Assembly: GCF_002435945.1 (NCBI RefSeq)
Contig: NZ_DIXC01000038.1
Span: forward strand, 1 to 35,240
Direction: 5' to 3'
From: Mesotoga sp. UBA6090
Lineage (GTDB): Bacteria; Thermotogota; Thermotogae; Petrotogales; Kosmotogaceae
DNA: 35,240 nt
The translations under genes and the position numbers were made by a program. The notes below the pieces were generated by a model. That model ran no database searches and had not been told where the DNA came from. It worked only from the letters and a program-made list of their open reading frames with translations. This document shows positions 35,038 through 35,240 of the stretch, piece by piece (position 1 is the first letter of the stretch; each line of letters opens with the position of its first letter).

Positions 35038-35240
35038 GAAATCGAATTGAAGGGAATTAAGAACACCTCCCTTTGACTTAGATTTTAGTATTTGTATGTC
35101 AACCAATAATTCCTGAGAATGTGCTATATTACTCTTTAGTTTGTATAAGTCTAGGGCTTCGTGAACCTTGCGAAGCTCATCTTTTTTTGTACAGTCAATC
35201 CAGGGAGAGTTAAGAACTCTTTCATACGGAGTAGCGAACT
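35032..35240 (-). CDS. C-terminal part of an unidentified protein, runs off the window
   Basis: The minus strand is open from the window edge to a TAG at 35032-35034, giving 69 codons in frame including the stop. It reads FATPYERVLNSPWIDCTKKD, then ELRKVHEALDLYKLKSNIAH and SQELLVDIQILKSKSKGGVL, and ends NSLQFDFE. The composition is coding-like and predicted helical. I do not recognise the family from this end alone. It precedes the nuclease-like gene on the same strand, so the two probably form an operon. Confidence 0.6.
   Translation of the reverse strand, partial: FATPYERVLNSPWIDCTKKDELRKVHEALDLYKLKSNIAHSQELLVDIQILKSKSKGGVLNSLQFDFE

Overview
The window looks like chromosomal DNA from a mesophilic or moderately thermophilic member of the Thermotogota, most like Mesotoga/Kosmotogaceae. 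This is an inference from moderate GC, AGA/AGG/ATA-rich codon use, strong GGAGG ribosome binding sites with frequent GTG and TTG starts, and the gene mix; no 16S or other marker gene is present. Most of it reads as an accessory/defence island.

Left part (1-6900). The window opens inside the last two RNA domains of a group II intron (1-68). Next comes a minus-strand toxin-antitoxin-like operon: an XRE repressor, an ImmA/IrrE metallopeptidase and a PIN-domain toxin gene that carries a frameshift. Two 15-bp palindromic operators overlap the promoter. A noncoding block with a regular hairpin array follows. Then come a minus-strand ferredoxin / radical SAM / NifX-like operon and a plus-strand pair: an exported tandem solute-binding protein overlapping a chagasin-type protease inhibitor. 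About 1 kb without intact genes follows, ending in two terminators and a promoter.

Middle part (6918-16897). A tightly packed plus-strand operon encodes a type III restriction-modification system (Mod and Res) preceded by an SNF2-type helicase and a DUF4391 protein. A WD40 beta-propeller protein follows. The central part of Mod, its expected target-recognition region, is visibly more AT-rich than its flanks.

Right-middle part (17024-32368). This is the most unusual stretch. On the minus strand are two paralogous proteins built like a fused HsdM-HsdS of type I restriction systems. Both replace the catalytic (N/D)PP(Y/F) motif with EPP(T/S). No restriction subunit is present. One is translationally coupled on both sides to proteins sharing an unrecognised domain of about 250 residues, one of which carries a C-terminal formylglycine-generating-enzyme-like (FGE/SUMF1) domain that lacks the catalytic cysteines. 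Facing them on the plus strand is an AddB-AddA-like helicase-nuclease pair followed by a protein with two more FGE-like domains. I propose the catalytically altered methylase-like proteins plus FGE-domain partners as a candidate undescribed system; its function is inferred only from context.

Right part (32369-35240). This is more AT-rich. It holds a DEDDh exonuclease-BRCT protein, a probable gene remnant, a PD-(D/E)XK-like hypothetical protein, and the C-terminal end of another minus-strand gene running off the window. A 25-bp direct repeat lies between the last two.
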